Shown here: positions 33,238 through 41,252 of the stretch, piece by piece
How positions within the stretch are numbered: position 1 is the first letter of the stretch
How the letters are laid out: the number at the start of each line of letters is the position of its first letter
From: Dyadobacter sp. CY326
GTDB taxonomy: Bacteria > Bacteroidota > Bacteroidia > Cytophagales > Spirosomataceae
NCBI RefSeq assembly: GCF_021390515.1
Contig: NZ_JAJUXI010000002.1
Span: 248,001-312,000, forward strand
Reading direction: 5' to 3'
Length of the DNA: 64,000 bases
Program-made: the position numbers and the translations under genes
Notes under the pieces: generated by a model
What the model was told of the DNA's origin: nothing
What the model saw: only the letters and a program-made list of their open reading frames with translations
The model's database searches: none

Positions 33238-33245
33238 TAAATTTG
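33238..33245 (+). promoter_or_regulatory. Putative -7 box (TAAATTTG) for oxyR
   Basis: Matches TAnnTTTG 34 bases before the oxyR start. The -33 partner is not clear. Confidence 0.45.
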
Positions 33246-33279
33246 CATAGACATTATCTATTGACGAAATTTCCTCTCG

Positions 33280-34212
33280 ATGAATATTCAGCAATTGGAA
33301 TACATTGTTGCCGTTGACAATTACCGGCATTTTGTGCACGCAGCTGAGCATTGCAATGTTACGCAGCCAACCCTGTCCATGATGATCCGTAAACTGGAAG
33401 AAGAATTATCGGTCAAGATTTTTGATCGCACCAAGCAGCCCATAGTGCCGACAGCCATTGGACGCAATATTATTGATCAGGCTAAAACGATTTTGCGCGA
33501 AGCGTCGCGTATGAATGAGATTGCCAAGCACTATAATGGTGATTTATCGGGCGAATTGCGGATCGGGATTATCCCAACCATTGCGCCTTATTTGCTTCCA
33601 CATTTTGTTAATCCCTTCATTTCCAATTATCCCGACATTAAACTGCATGTTTCGGAAATGATCACCGAACGCATCATTTCCGAGCTCAAACTGGGCAATC
33701 TGGACGTTGGGGTGATCGCTTCATTATCGGAAGAGAGCAGTTTGCAGGAGATTCCATTGTATAAGGAGCGCTTTTACGCATATGTCTCGGAGCGCACGGA
33801 TTTATATGCTAAAAAATACATTTTACCCGCTGACATTGAGCCCAATGAACTTTGGCTTTTGGAAGAAGGACATTGTTTCCGCACGCAAATCCAGCGACTC
33901 TGTGAACTGAGCCGCAATAGCCAGTTTGGCAGCAGTTTCAGTTACCGTTCAGGGAGCATTGAGACATTGATCAGGATGGTAGAAAAAAATGGCGGCATCA
34001 CCATTCTGCCCGAAATGGCCGTCATGGAGCTCTCCGAAGAACGCAAAAAGCACATTCGAAGCTTCCAGTTCCCCGAACCCGCCCGCGAAGTCTGCCTCCT
34101 CGTAAACCGCGAACAAATGAAAACAAGGCTGATCGATGCCTTAAAAACGGGAATCACCGCTTATTTACCGCAGGAAATTTTTGAGGCGAAAAGTGAGATT
34201 AAGATTTTGTGA
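33280..34212 (+). CDS. oxyR: OxyR-type LysR hydrogen peroxide sensor
   Basis: 310 residues: N-terminal winged HTH (MNIQQLEYIVAVDNYRHF, EHCNVTQPTLSMMIRKLEEEL) and the periplasmic-binding-like sensor domain. The redox loop WLLEEGHCFRTQIQRLCELS places cysteines at 199 and 208, exactly the positions and spacing of the E. coli OxyR peroxidatic pair. That supports a hydrogen-peroxide-sensing activator, not just a generic LysR regulator. No target catalase or peroxidase gene lies next to it. A single-gene unit; a long inverted repeat lies downstream. Confidence 0.93.
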   Translation: MNIQQLEYIVAVDNYRHFVHAAEHCNVTQPTLSMMIRKLEEELSVKIFDRTKQPIVPTAIGRNIIDQAKTILREASRMNEIAKHYNGDLSGELRIGIIPTIAPYLLPHFVNPFISNYPDIKLHVSEMITERIISELKLGNLDVGVIASLSEESSLQEIPLYKERFYAYVSERTDLYAKKYILPADIEPNELWLLEEGHCFRTQIQRLCELSRNSQFGSSFSYRSGSIETLIRMVEKNGGITILPEMAVMELSEERKKHIRSFQFPEPAREVCLLVNREQMKTRLIDALKTGITAYLPQEIFEAKSEIKIL

Positions 34213-34330
34213 GAGATAAAATTGGGGAGAATGTATGAAAAGAGCTCAAAATGTCGCTTATCAGATATTTTTATCAGCGTGAAATTAGCAAGAACGTCTG
34301 GATGAAAACTTAAACCTGAAAAGCTGTTTG

Positions 34331-34370
34331 GTTATACTATTTTACATAACAAACATTAAAATAGTATAAC
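34331..34370. terminator. 14-bp perfect AT-rich inverted repeat between convergent genes
   Basis: GTTATACTATTTTA and its exact reverse complement separated by 12 bases, between the 3' ends of oxyR and polX. It would form a stable AT-rich hairpin on either strand, so a bidirectional terminator is the simplest reading; a protein-binding site is possible. Confidence 0.6.
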
Positions 34371-34403
34371 TAAGCGATTTGATTATAACTTATTTAATAA
34401 TTA

Positions 34404-36119
34404 CTATAATTTAACCGGCCTCTCTCTCAGATATTCCTCCATCCGCTCCAATCCGAAAGCATTGAAAGTCATATCCTTCGTCAAACCTCCTTTTCTGGCG
34501 ACTGCTACGCCGTAGTGCATGTCGAAATAACCTTCTTTGGAGTGGGCGTCGGGGTTAATGCTCAGAAGAACGCCTTTTTCGATGCAGTAGGAAATCCAGC
34601 GCCAGTCGAGGTCGAGGCGCCAGGGGGAGGCGTTGATTTCGATGACGACTTTGTGCTCGGCGCAAGCGTCGATGATGGTTTTGTGGTCTATTGGATAACC
34701 TTCTCTTGAAAGCAACAAGCGGCCGGTTGGATGGCCCAGGATGGTCGTGTATGGGTTTTCAATGGCTTTGAGCAAGCGCGTTGTTGCCTTTTCCTGCGTC
34801 ATAGTCAGGTTGCTGTGCACGGAAGCGACAATGTAATCAAAGGAAGCAAGGATTTCGGTCGGATAATCCAGTGAGCCGTCGCCTAAAATGTCGGACTCAA
34901 TTCCTTTCAAAATTTTGAATGGTTTATCCGGATTTTCTGCGGCAAACCTCGCATTCAGCCTTGCGATTTCTTCATGCTGGCGAATGACGTCCTCAATCTT
35001 CAAACCTTGCGCGTAAGTCGCCGTTTGTGAGTGATCGGCAATACCCAAATATTCAAAACCAAGCTCCCGGCAATAAAGCGCCATTTGTTCCAATGTATGC
35101 TGGCCGTCGGAATAAGTGCTGTGATTGTGCAGAATCCCTTTCAGATCATCCCATGTAATGAGGTCGTCAGAAGAATGTGTTTCGGCCCAGGTGAACTCGT
35201 CTGCGCCTTCGCGCATTTCAGGGACAATGTAAGGCAAGCCCGCCTTTTGGTAAATCGCCTCCTCATTTTCAGCCGGTTCATAATGGGCTTGTCGCCAAAT
35301 TGTGCCGCCCGATGAGGTTTGACGTCCTAAATGCCACGCATTAGAGGTTTCGATAAACAACTCATTAACAACACGTTCCGGCTTCGCCGCAACGATTTCG
35401 ATGTCCACCGCAACATCCTGCACATTGCCACGCCACACGAATGGCGACGAGCGCTTTTCGTCCTGCACAAGCAGTTCAATTTCACTGATAAATGTTTGCA
35501 GCAAAGCAGGTGAATCCGTTCCAACAAGGATTTTAATATTATCTACAATTTCTGCCCTGCGCCGAATGTCGCCTGCGACTTCCACCTGGTCAAAGCTCTT
35601 TTTCAGCTCCTTAATGATCATATCAGCAATCACTTCGGCTTTGTCCATGCGTAACTTGCCAGCCTGATCTTTCAGAAAAGCGAGTGAATCAAGGATTTTC
35701 TGCTGGATGCTTCCACCGAAACCTTTGAGCTTCGCAACCGAGCCGTTCAGGCAGGCCAGTTCGAGTTCGTGGAGGTTATCAATGCCCAATTCCTGCCAGA
35801 GCACGGCGATTTTCTTGGGCCCAATTCCTTTGATATTGAACATTTCCATCACACCCAGCGGCGTGTTGCGGAGCAGTTCTTCCAACTCGGGAAATGTGCC
35901 CGTTTTGGCAATCTGAATGATCTTGCCGGCCGTGCTTTTGCCAATTCCCTGCAATTTGACGAGCTCCTGCTCGGTCATATTTTGAAGCTCACCATCCTTA
36001 TATTTATCCAGATAAAACGCCGCGATGGAATATCCCTTGATCTTGAAAGGGTCCACACCATGCAGTTCCATCAATTTGGCGGTTAATTCCAGGATCTCTA
36101 CAATTTCAGGATTGCTCAT
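34404..36119 (-). CDS. polX: PolX-type DNA polymerase/PHP exonuclease with degenerate polymerase site
   Basis: 571 residues. Helix-hairpin-helix and polymerase X-like regions fill the N-terminal part (LQGIGKSTAGKIIQIAKTG, FNIKGIGPKKIAVLW), then the palm and a C-terminal PHP phosphoesterase domain (ILHNHSTYSDGQHTLEQMA from H331; ADHSQTATY; NPDAHSKEGYF). In bacterial PolX the palm reads about AGSxRRxxETVxDLDFL; here it is AGDIRRRAEIVDNIKILV (182-199), so the two metal-binding aspartates correspond to N194 and K196. The third (D239) is kept. PHP metal ligands look intact. The prediction is an exonuclease or AP-endonuclease-like protein rather than a polymerase. Confidence 0.85.
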   Translation of the reverse strand: MSNPEIVEILELTAKLMELHGVDPFKIKGYSIAAFYLDKYKDGELQNMTEQELVKLQGIGKSTAGKIIQIAKTGTFPELEELLRNTPLGVMEMFNIKGIGPKKIAVLWQELGIDNLHELELACLNGSVAKLKGFGGSIQQKILDSLAFLKDQAGKLRMDKAEVIADMIIKELKKSFDQVEVAGDIRRRAEIVDNIKILVGTDSPALLQTFISEIELLVQDEKRSSPFVWRGNVQDVAVDIEIVAAKPERVVNELFIETSNAWHLGRQTSSGGTIWRQAHYEPAENEEAIYQKAGLPYIVPEMREGADEFTWAETHSSDDLITWDDLKGILHNHSTYSDGQHTLEQMALYCRELGFEYLGIADHSQTATYAQGLKIEDVIRQHEEIARLNARFAAENPDKPFKILKGIESDILGDGSLDYPTEILASFDYIVASVHSNLTMTQEKATTRLLKAIENPYTTILGHPTGRLLLSREGYPIDHKTIIDACAEHKVVIEINASPWRLDLDWRWISYCIEKGVLLSINPDAHSKEGYFDMHYGVAVARKGGLTKDMTFNAFGLERMEEYLRERPVKL

Positions 36120-36290
36120 AATATTTTCAGATGATTGAATTCTTTGCGAATAACGAAGTATGTCTCAGCATTTGCAAATATCGGGCAAGTAGTCCATTTT
36201 TTCCTTTAAGTAGTTATAGTAACGACCAGCCTTAAATAGGAGAAATTTAAACAAAACAACCCTTCGCGGGACATAAATAAAGTGACCGAA

Positions 36291-37565
36291 ATGAGCCTTG
36301 ACCAATTAAAAAGTTACCGAAACGAAATCCACAACCACTTAACAACCGAGCTGCTTCCTTTTTGGGAAAGTCGGTGCGTCGACAAAGAAAACGGCGGTTT
36401 CATCACGCATTTTGACAATGCAGGAAACGATTCGGGAGAAGACGAAAAATCACTTATTGCACAAACCAGGACGGTTTTTACATTCTCTTCGGCGCACCGA
36501 GCGGGTTATGGCGACGGCCGTTATGCTGCCATTGCAAGCCACGGTGTCGATTTCCTGATCAATAAAATGTGGGACGAGGAACACGGCGGTTTTTACTGGC
36601 TTATGGACCGGAAAGGCAATGTGAAGATTGACGAAAAAATCGTTTATGGACACAGTTTTGCAATTTATAGCCTTGCAGAATACACATTGGCTACGGGCGA
36701 TCCGCGCGGGTTGGAATATGCCGAGAAGGTTTTTGATTTATTACAAATTCATGGTGCAGACACTTATTATGGCGGTTATTTTGAAATGTTTCACCGCAAT
36801 TGGGAGCTGAAAGGCAATGGCCCCGCAGGAGGTGACCGCAAAACTTTGGATGCACACATGCATTTGATGGAGGCTTTCACTACATTATATGAAGCGAGCC
36901 AAAAACAAGTGCATAAGCGTAAACTAATGGAAATTATCGAGTTGCTTTTGCACAAAATCATGCATCCGCAATATAAAACGGGCATTCCGCAGTTTTGGGC
37001 AGACTGGACAGTGGCGCCGCAGATCAAATTTGACATTATCTGGGGCTGGGACCGTTTTCCGGAAGACGGGATGAAAAGTTCGGCCGAAGACAACACGAGT
37101 TACGGGCATAATGTGGAATTTGCATGGTTGCTCATGCACGCGCTCGACATTGCGGGTGTGCCATATAATGCTTATCAAGATCAGCTTTTGGCCTCCTATG
37201 ACCACGCGGTTGAGCACGGCATCGATTGGGAATTTGGCGGCGTGTATGTGGAAGGCTCGCACGCTGGCGAGGTTTATGACCGTGAAAAAGAGTTTTGGCA
37301 GCAGGCAGAGGTGATTATCGGGATGCTGGACGCTTATCGTGTTTATGGTGATGAAAAATATTTGAAGGCTTATGATGCAACCCACCGTTTCGTTTTTGAT
37401 AAAATGATCCACCATGAAGTGGGCGAATGGCTGCCATTGCTGACGCGTCAGGGCGAGCCGATCTGGAAACACATGAGCCATTCGTGGAAAGTAAATTACC
37501 ATTCTGTGCGCTCAATGGTGCAGGGCATTGTCCGACTTGATAAGCTCATTGCACAATCTGTGTAA
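36291..37565 (+). CDS. AGE-family epimerase (cellobiose 2-epimerase-like)
   Basis: 424 residues from the ATG at 36291 (MSLDQLKSYRNEIHNHLT; a GTG 9 bases upstream is possible). An (alpha/alpha)6 barrel of the N-acylglucosamine 2-epimerase family: GGFITHFDNAG, RTVFTFSSAHRAGYG, WDEEHGGFYWLMDRKG, GHSFAIYSLAEYTLAT, then YGHNVEFAWLLMHAL and HMSHSWKVNYHSVRSMVQ, carrying the two catalytic histidines. Such enzymes epimerise the C2 of cellobiose or mannobiose, or act on sugar amines; cellobiose 2-epimerase is the best match in feel. Monocistronic. Confidence 0.85.
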   Translation: MSLDQLKSYRNEIHNHLTTELLPFWESRCVDKENGGFITHFDNAGNDSGEDEKSLIAQTRTVFTFSSAHRAGYGDGRYAAIASHGVDFLINKMWDEEHGGFYWLMDRKGNVKIDEKIVYGHSFAIYSLAEYTLATGDPRGLEYAEKVFDLLQIHGADTYYGGYFEMFHRNWELKGNGPAGGDRKTLDAHMHLMEAFTTLYEASQKQVHKRKLMEIIELLLHKIMHPQYKTGIPQFWADWTVAPQIKFDIIWGWDRFPEDGMKSSAEDNTSYGHNVEFAWLLMHALDIAGVPYNAYQDQLLASYDHAVEHGIDWEFGGVYVEGSHAGEVYDREKEFWQQAEVIIGMLDAYRVYGDEKYLKAYDATHRFVFDKMIHHEVGEWLPLLTRQGEPIWKHMSHSWKVNYHSVRSMVQGIVRLDKLIAQSV

Positions 37566-37706
37566 GATTTTCCAAGCAAAACTTTGGACAGATCAATGAA
37601 AAGGCCCTTTCTGGACGCTGAAAACAGTTTGGTACGGTCTTTGCTCTGTTGTTTTCAGTTCAATGCTTCAAACGAAGCAACTTTTTAAATTTAAATAGAA
37701 AAAGTC

Positions 37707-37904
37707 ATGAGTGCTTTCACGCAACAAGTAAAAGGCAATTGGAATGAGCTAAAAGGTAAGTTCAAACAACAATATGCAGATTTAACTGATGATGACCTGT
37801 TATATGAAGATGGAAAAGAAGACGAGCTTCTTGGTAAACTTCAAAAGAAACTAGGTAAGACCCGTGAAGAAGTGGAAAGTGAAGTAGACAGCTGGTCGCG
37901 ATAG
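37707..37904 (+). CDS. CsbD-like stress protein
   Basis: 65 residues, one CsbD domain: [34 protein letters not shown] followed by [16 protein letters not shown]. CsbD-type proteins are general stress proteins of unknown molecular function. Monocistronic with a terminator shortly after. Confidence 0.9.
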   Translation: MSAFTQQVKGNWNELKGKFKQQYADLTDDDLLYEDGKEDELLGKLQKKLGKTREEVESEVDSWSR

Positions 37905-37973
37905 GCCAAAGTCTGATGGACTTGGTCAGATTGACTTAGTTTACTAGAACGATAAATATGGTTAAAAGCCCCG

Positions 37974-37997
37974 GAATTGAGTTTTCGGGGTTTTTTG
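37974..37997 (+). terminator. Terminator after csbD-like gene
   Basis: AAAAGCCCCG with matching CGGGGTTTTTT, short loop and six T residues. It lies in what would be the N-terminus of a longer reading of the next gene, supporting the later start of that gene. Confidence 0.8.
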
Positions 37998-38062
37998 TTT
38001 GTAGTAGGAAGCGCACGCCTTGCCCTTTTATCAGCATCTTCCATTCACAAAATGTTTTTGCA

Positions 38063-39046
38063 ATGAATCCAAATGAAATACCGGTCGGCATAGTTGGGTT
38101 GGGCTTAATGGGTTGCAGCATTGTCACGTGCTTGCTGATTGCAGGGCATCCCGTGATTGCAATCGCCCCTATCAGTGCGGATTTGCTTCACGCGGAGAGG
38201 CGGATTCGGGAACATTTGGAAAATTCTTTGGAAAAAGGGCTTATTACCGAGAATGCAGATCACTATTTCAAAAACCTGATCATCACGGAAGACTACGCAG
38301 CATTGAAACCTTGCAAACTGGTTAACGAATGCACGATTGAGGACATTAACATTAAGGAATCGGTCTATAAAAAAGTAGAAGCCGTGATTACGCCGGATGC
38401 ATTGCTTTCGAGCAACACATCTGCGATCCCGATCAGTCAGTTGCAAAAATTGACGCTTCATCCACAACGTTTTCTGGGCTTACACTGGACCGAGCCTGCG
38501 CATACGACCCGGTTTTTGGAAGTGATTTGCGGGGACGACACCGACATTAAGAATGGGGAATATTTATACGAACTTTCGTACAAATGGGGCAAAGAGCCTA
38601 TCCTGGTTAGAAAAGACATTGCCGGATTTATCACCAACCGCCTCATGTACGCAATGTATCGCGAGGCCATAAGCCTGGTGGAGAACGGTTATGCGACCAT
38701 CGAAGACATCGACCGCTCGTGCCGGAATAATGCGGGTTACTTTATGACCATGGTCGGCGTTTTTCGCTGGATGGATCTGACAGGCGTTCCGGCTTATCAC
38801 ACCGTGATGAAAAACCTGCTTCCCACATTAAATAACAGCACAGAAGTCCCCGAGCTTATCGACAAAGTCGTCCGCGAAGGCGGCCGCGGCGTCGCCAATT
38901 CCCACGGTTTTTACGAATACGAACCCGGCGAAGCCGAAGTTTGGGAAGAAACATTCAAAGAATTTACCTACGAAATCCGCCAGCTGGCCCTGAAATATCC
39001 GGCTGACATTGTGAAAAGACGTTTGGCTGAGAAGCAACGGAAGTGA
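38063..39046 (+). CDS. 3-hydroxyacyl-CoA dehydrogenase-family protein
   Basis: 327 residues from the ATG at 38063 (MNPNEIPVGIVGLGLMGCSI; the longer frame from 37958 overlaps a terminator). The Rossmann NAD-binding loop GLGLMG (12-17) is intact and VLSSNTSAIPISQL-type segments and the FLGLHWTEPAHTTRFLEVI region correspond to the NAD-binding and catalytic His areas of the family. The C-terminal domain (VRKDIAGFITNRLMYAMYREAISLVENGYA) is the usual 3HCDH dimer domain. The substrate is unclear: HWTEPA replaces the common HFFNP, so this may act on a non-CoA hydroxy acid. Its stop codon is directly followed by the convergent toxin gene. Confidence 0.82.
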   Translation: MNPNEIPVGIVGLGLMGCSIVTCLLIAGHPVIAIAPISADLLHAERRIREHLENSLEKGLITENADHYFKNLIITEDYAALKPCKLVNECTIEDINIKESVYKKVEAVITPDALLSSNTSAIPISQLQKLTLHPQRFLGLHWTEPAHTTRFLEVICGDDTDIKNGEYLYELSYKWGKEPILVRKDIAGFITNRLMYAMYREAISLVENGYATIEDIDRSCRNNAGYFMTMVGVFRWMDLTGVPAYHTVMKNLLPTLNNSTEVPELIDKVVREGGRGVANSHGFYEYEPGEAEVWEETFKEFTYEIRQLALKYPADIVKRRLAEKQRK

Positions 39047-39331
39047 TTATTTTGGAGGAAATTTTTTATAAATATCTCCGCGAGACTGGATTGTAATGAT
39101 AGAGACGATCTTAATGGTGCCTTCTTGATGTTTCAGGCCGATTCGGTAACCACCGACACGGATGCGGTAATATTCCTTATTTCCCTTTCCCTGAATCAAT
39201 GAACAATCGGGAATGTCCATGATATTCTGGACGGCTTTGATGTTATTTAGAACAACTGAAACCTGCCTTTGAATGTAATCCGGACAACGTTTTAGTTCTT
39301 TAACAAATGCTTTTTCAACGACTAGTTCCAT
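39047..39331 (-). CDS. RelE/HigB-type toxin
   Basis: 94-residue RelE-fold endoribonuclease toxin (FVKELKRCPDYIQRQVSVVLNNIKAV; KEYYRIRVGGYRIGLKHQEGTIKIVSI). The arginine/tyrosine-rich strand KEYYRIRVGGYRIG is the family hallmark. It overlaps the upstream XRE gene by 10 bases. It is translated after the antitoxin, abutting the stop of the neighbouring dehydrogenase gene with zero spacer. Confidence 0.88.
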   Translation of the reverse strand: MELVVEKAFVKELKRCPDYIQRQVSVVLNNIKAVQNIMDIPDCSLIQGKGNKEYYRIRVGGYRIGLKHQEGTIKIVSIITIQSRGDIYKKFPPK

Positions 39332-39612
39332 CCCATTTCTTTTTGGAACTGCTCGAAAGTGATGGTGTCTCCTTTATCACGATCCTTCAATATTTCTAAT
39401 AAAAAAATATCTTCAAGCTCCTGGTTCTCAATCACCGTTAATACTTTTTCAATCTCCTCCACAGACCAGTTTCCACGCTTTTTCTTTTGTGAGAAATTAG
39501 GAGCAGGAATGCCCGCTTTTTCAGCGATGTAAGCATTTTTATAGCCCGACTTGTCAATCAGGACTCCTAAATGACTTCGCAAATTTTTATAGTCTTCAAT
39601 TATTCCCAGCAT
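39322..39612 (-). CDS. XRE-family antitoxin
   Basis: 96 residues with a compact helix-turn-helix (SHLGVLIDKSGYKNAYIAEK, AGIPAPNFSQKKKRGNWSVE) followed by a C-terminal helix. It binds DNA and neutralises the RelE-type toxin downstream; gene order antitoxin-first, overlap 10 bases. Autoregulation is expected. Confidence 0.85.
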   Translation of the reverse strand: MLGIIEDYKNLRSHLGVLIDKSGYKNAYIAEKAGIPAPNFSQKKKRGNWSVEEIEKVLTVIENQELEDIFLLEILKDRDKGDTITFEQFQKEMGWN

Positions 39613-39821
39613 ATCGCAAACCTTAAATTTATATTATTAGTAAAATTACTAATTTTTATTTATCACAATCACTTATTCTTCAAGATCCAGTTGATAAATC
39701 CGTGATCCTTTTTCCAACAAAAACTGGTTAGTCAAACATTCCTTCGCTAGCTTTGGATGGCTTCTTTTTTGGGTTGCCGGAGGCTCTGAATGCTTCCTAT
39801 TTTTTAGTAAAATAATTCCAG

Positions 39822-41135
39822 ATGGACGATTTTTTAGCTGCCAGATCACAAATGGCCCTGTCGCTGGGCTTCCACATTATATTTTCCTGCATTGGCATGG
39901 TGATGCCGTTTTTTATGGCCGTAGCGCATTATTACTGGCTCAAAACCGATAATGTTGTTTTCAAAAATGTCACAAAAGCTTGGAGCAAAGGCGTTGCGAT
40001 CTTCTTTGCAACGGGCGCAGTTTCCGGAACCGTGCTTTCCTTCGAGCTCGGCCTCTTATGGCCCGAATTCATGAAACACGCTGGCCCCATTTTCGGAATG
40101 CCGTTCTCGTTGGAAGGAACGGCATTTTTTATTGAAGCAATCGCACTGGGATTTTTCCTTTATGGCTGGGACAGATTCAATAAATGGTTTCACTGGTTCA
40201 CCGGCGTCATCGTCGGCGTGAGCGGATTGCTCTCCGGCATTCTCGTTGTGGCGGCCAATGCGTGGATGAACAGCCCGGCCGGTTTCGATTTCGTTGACGG
40301 AAAATATCTCAACATCGACCCGATCCAGGCAATGCTGAATGATGCTTGGTTTTCGCAAGCATTACACATGACTCTTGCAGCTTTTGTCGCAACAGGATTT
40401 GCGGTTGCCGGTGTGCATGCATTGATGATTCTGAAAGGTAAAAACATTCATTTTCATACAAAATCTTTCAAAATCGCGGCCATATTTGGATGCGTCGCAG
40501 CCATCTTACAACCACTGAGCGGAGACATTTCTGCCAAAGATGTTGCTATTCGTCAGCCTGCCAAACTTGCTGCCATGGAAGCACATTTCAAAACAGAATC
40601 TTCGGCCTCGCTAATCATCGGCGGCATCCCCGATGAAGAGAATAAAAAAGTCGATTATGCGATTAAGCTGCCCGGTTTTTTGAGTTTTCTGGCCCACGGC
40701 GATTTCAAATCGGAAGTGACGGGACTTGATAAGATTCCCGAAGAAAACCACCCGCCTGTGACGGTCACGCATTTTGCATTCCAAATCATGGTCGGCATGG
40801 GCATGGCCATGATGCTTATTGCATTGATTTACTTTCTGGCTTTATGGAAAAAGAAACAATGGCTGACCAGTCCCTGGCTCTTAAAATTGTTCGTCGCCGC
40901 AACGCCATTGGGTTTTATAGCCGTCGAAGCGGGCTGGACAGTAACCGAAGTCGGCAGACAGCCATGGATCATTTATAATGTAATGCGCACAGCCGATGCC
41001 GTCACGCCAATGCCCGGCATCGCCTACTCGTTTTACCTTTTCAGCGCCGTCTACATTTCCCTAGCCATCATAGTAGCATTCATGCTTTACCGACAAATCA
41101 AAATGGTAGGAACTCTCTACGACAAAGCAGAATAA
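39822..41135 (+). CDS. cydA: Cytochrome bd ubiquinol oxidase subunit I
   Basis: 437-residue inner-membrane protein; at least eight hydrophobic helices. Heme ligand region near the N-terminus (LSLGFHIIFSCIG) and the GRQPW signature (VGRQPWIIYN) are visible, with TGAVSGTVLSFELG and FFIEAIALGFFLYGWD typical of CydA. With CydB it reduces oxygen to water using quinol and contributes to proton motive force at low oxygen. Length falls in the short-Q-loop range usual for Bacteroidota. It is followed by cydB after a 117-base gap containing a tandem repeat. Confidence 0.95.
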   Translation: MDDFLAARSQMALSLGFHIIFSCIGMVMPFFMAVAHYYWLKTDNVVFKNVTKAWSKGVAIFFATGAVSGTVLSFELGLLWPEFMKHAGPIFGMPFSLEGTAFFIEAIALGFFLYGWDRFNKWFHWFTGVIVGVSGLLSGILVVAANAWMNSPAGFDFVDGKYLNIDPIQAMLNDAWFSQALHMTLAAFVATGFAVAGVHALMILKGKNIHFHTKSFKIAAIFGCVAAILQPLSGDISAKDVAIRQPAKLAAMEAHFKTESSASLIIGGIPDEENKKVDYAIKLPGFLSFLAHGDFKSEVTGLDKIPEENHPPVTVTHFAFQIMVGMGMAMMLIALIYFLALWKKKQWLTSPWLLKLFVAATPLGFIAVEAGWTVTEVGRQPWIIYNVMRTADAVTPMPGIAYSFYLFSAVYISLAIIVAFMLYRQIKMVGTLYDKAE

Positions 41136-41160
41136 AATAATTCAGCACAAGCCCCCGCAA

Positions 41161-41240
41161 ATTCACTCATTCACTCATTCACTCATTCAGTCATTCACTC
41201 ATTCACTCATTAAATCATTCAATCATTCAATCATTCAGTC
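41161..41240 (+). repeat. Ten tandem 8-bp repeats (ATTCACTC/ATTCAATC type) between cydA and cydB
   Basis: Eight-base units such as ATTCACTC, ATTCAGTC and ATTCAATC follow one another without spacing ten times, then a partial unit to about 41248. The array fills most of the 117-base gap, ending shortly before the cydB start at 41253. Polymerase slippage could change the copy number in 8-base steps, altering the spacing or secondary structure of the leader, so phase variation of cydB expression is possible. Confidence 0.9.
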
Positions 41241-41252
41241 ATTCAAAATTGC

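Noticed and set aside
36924-37502. 192-codon antisense frame in the AGE epimerase gene
   Set aside because: The sense strand has a complete epimerase with catalytic histidines.
41161-41248. CRISPR array
   Set aside because: The units are 8 bases and directly contiguous, with no spacers and no cas genes.
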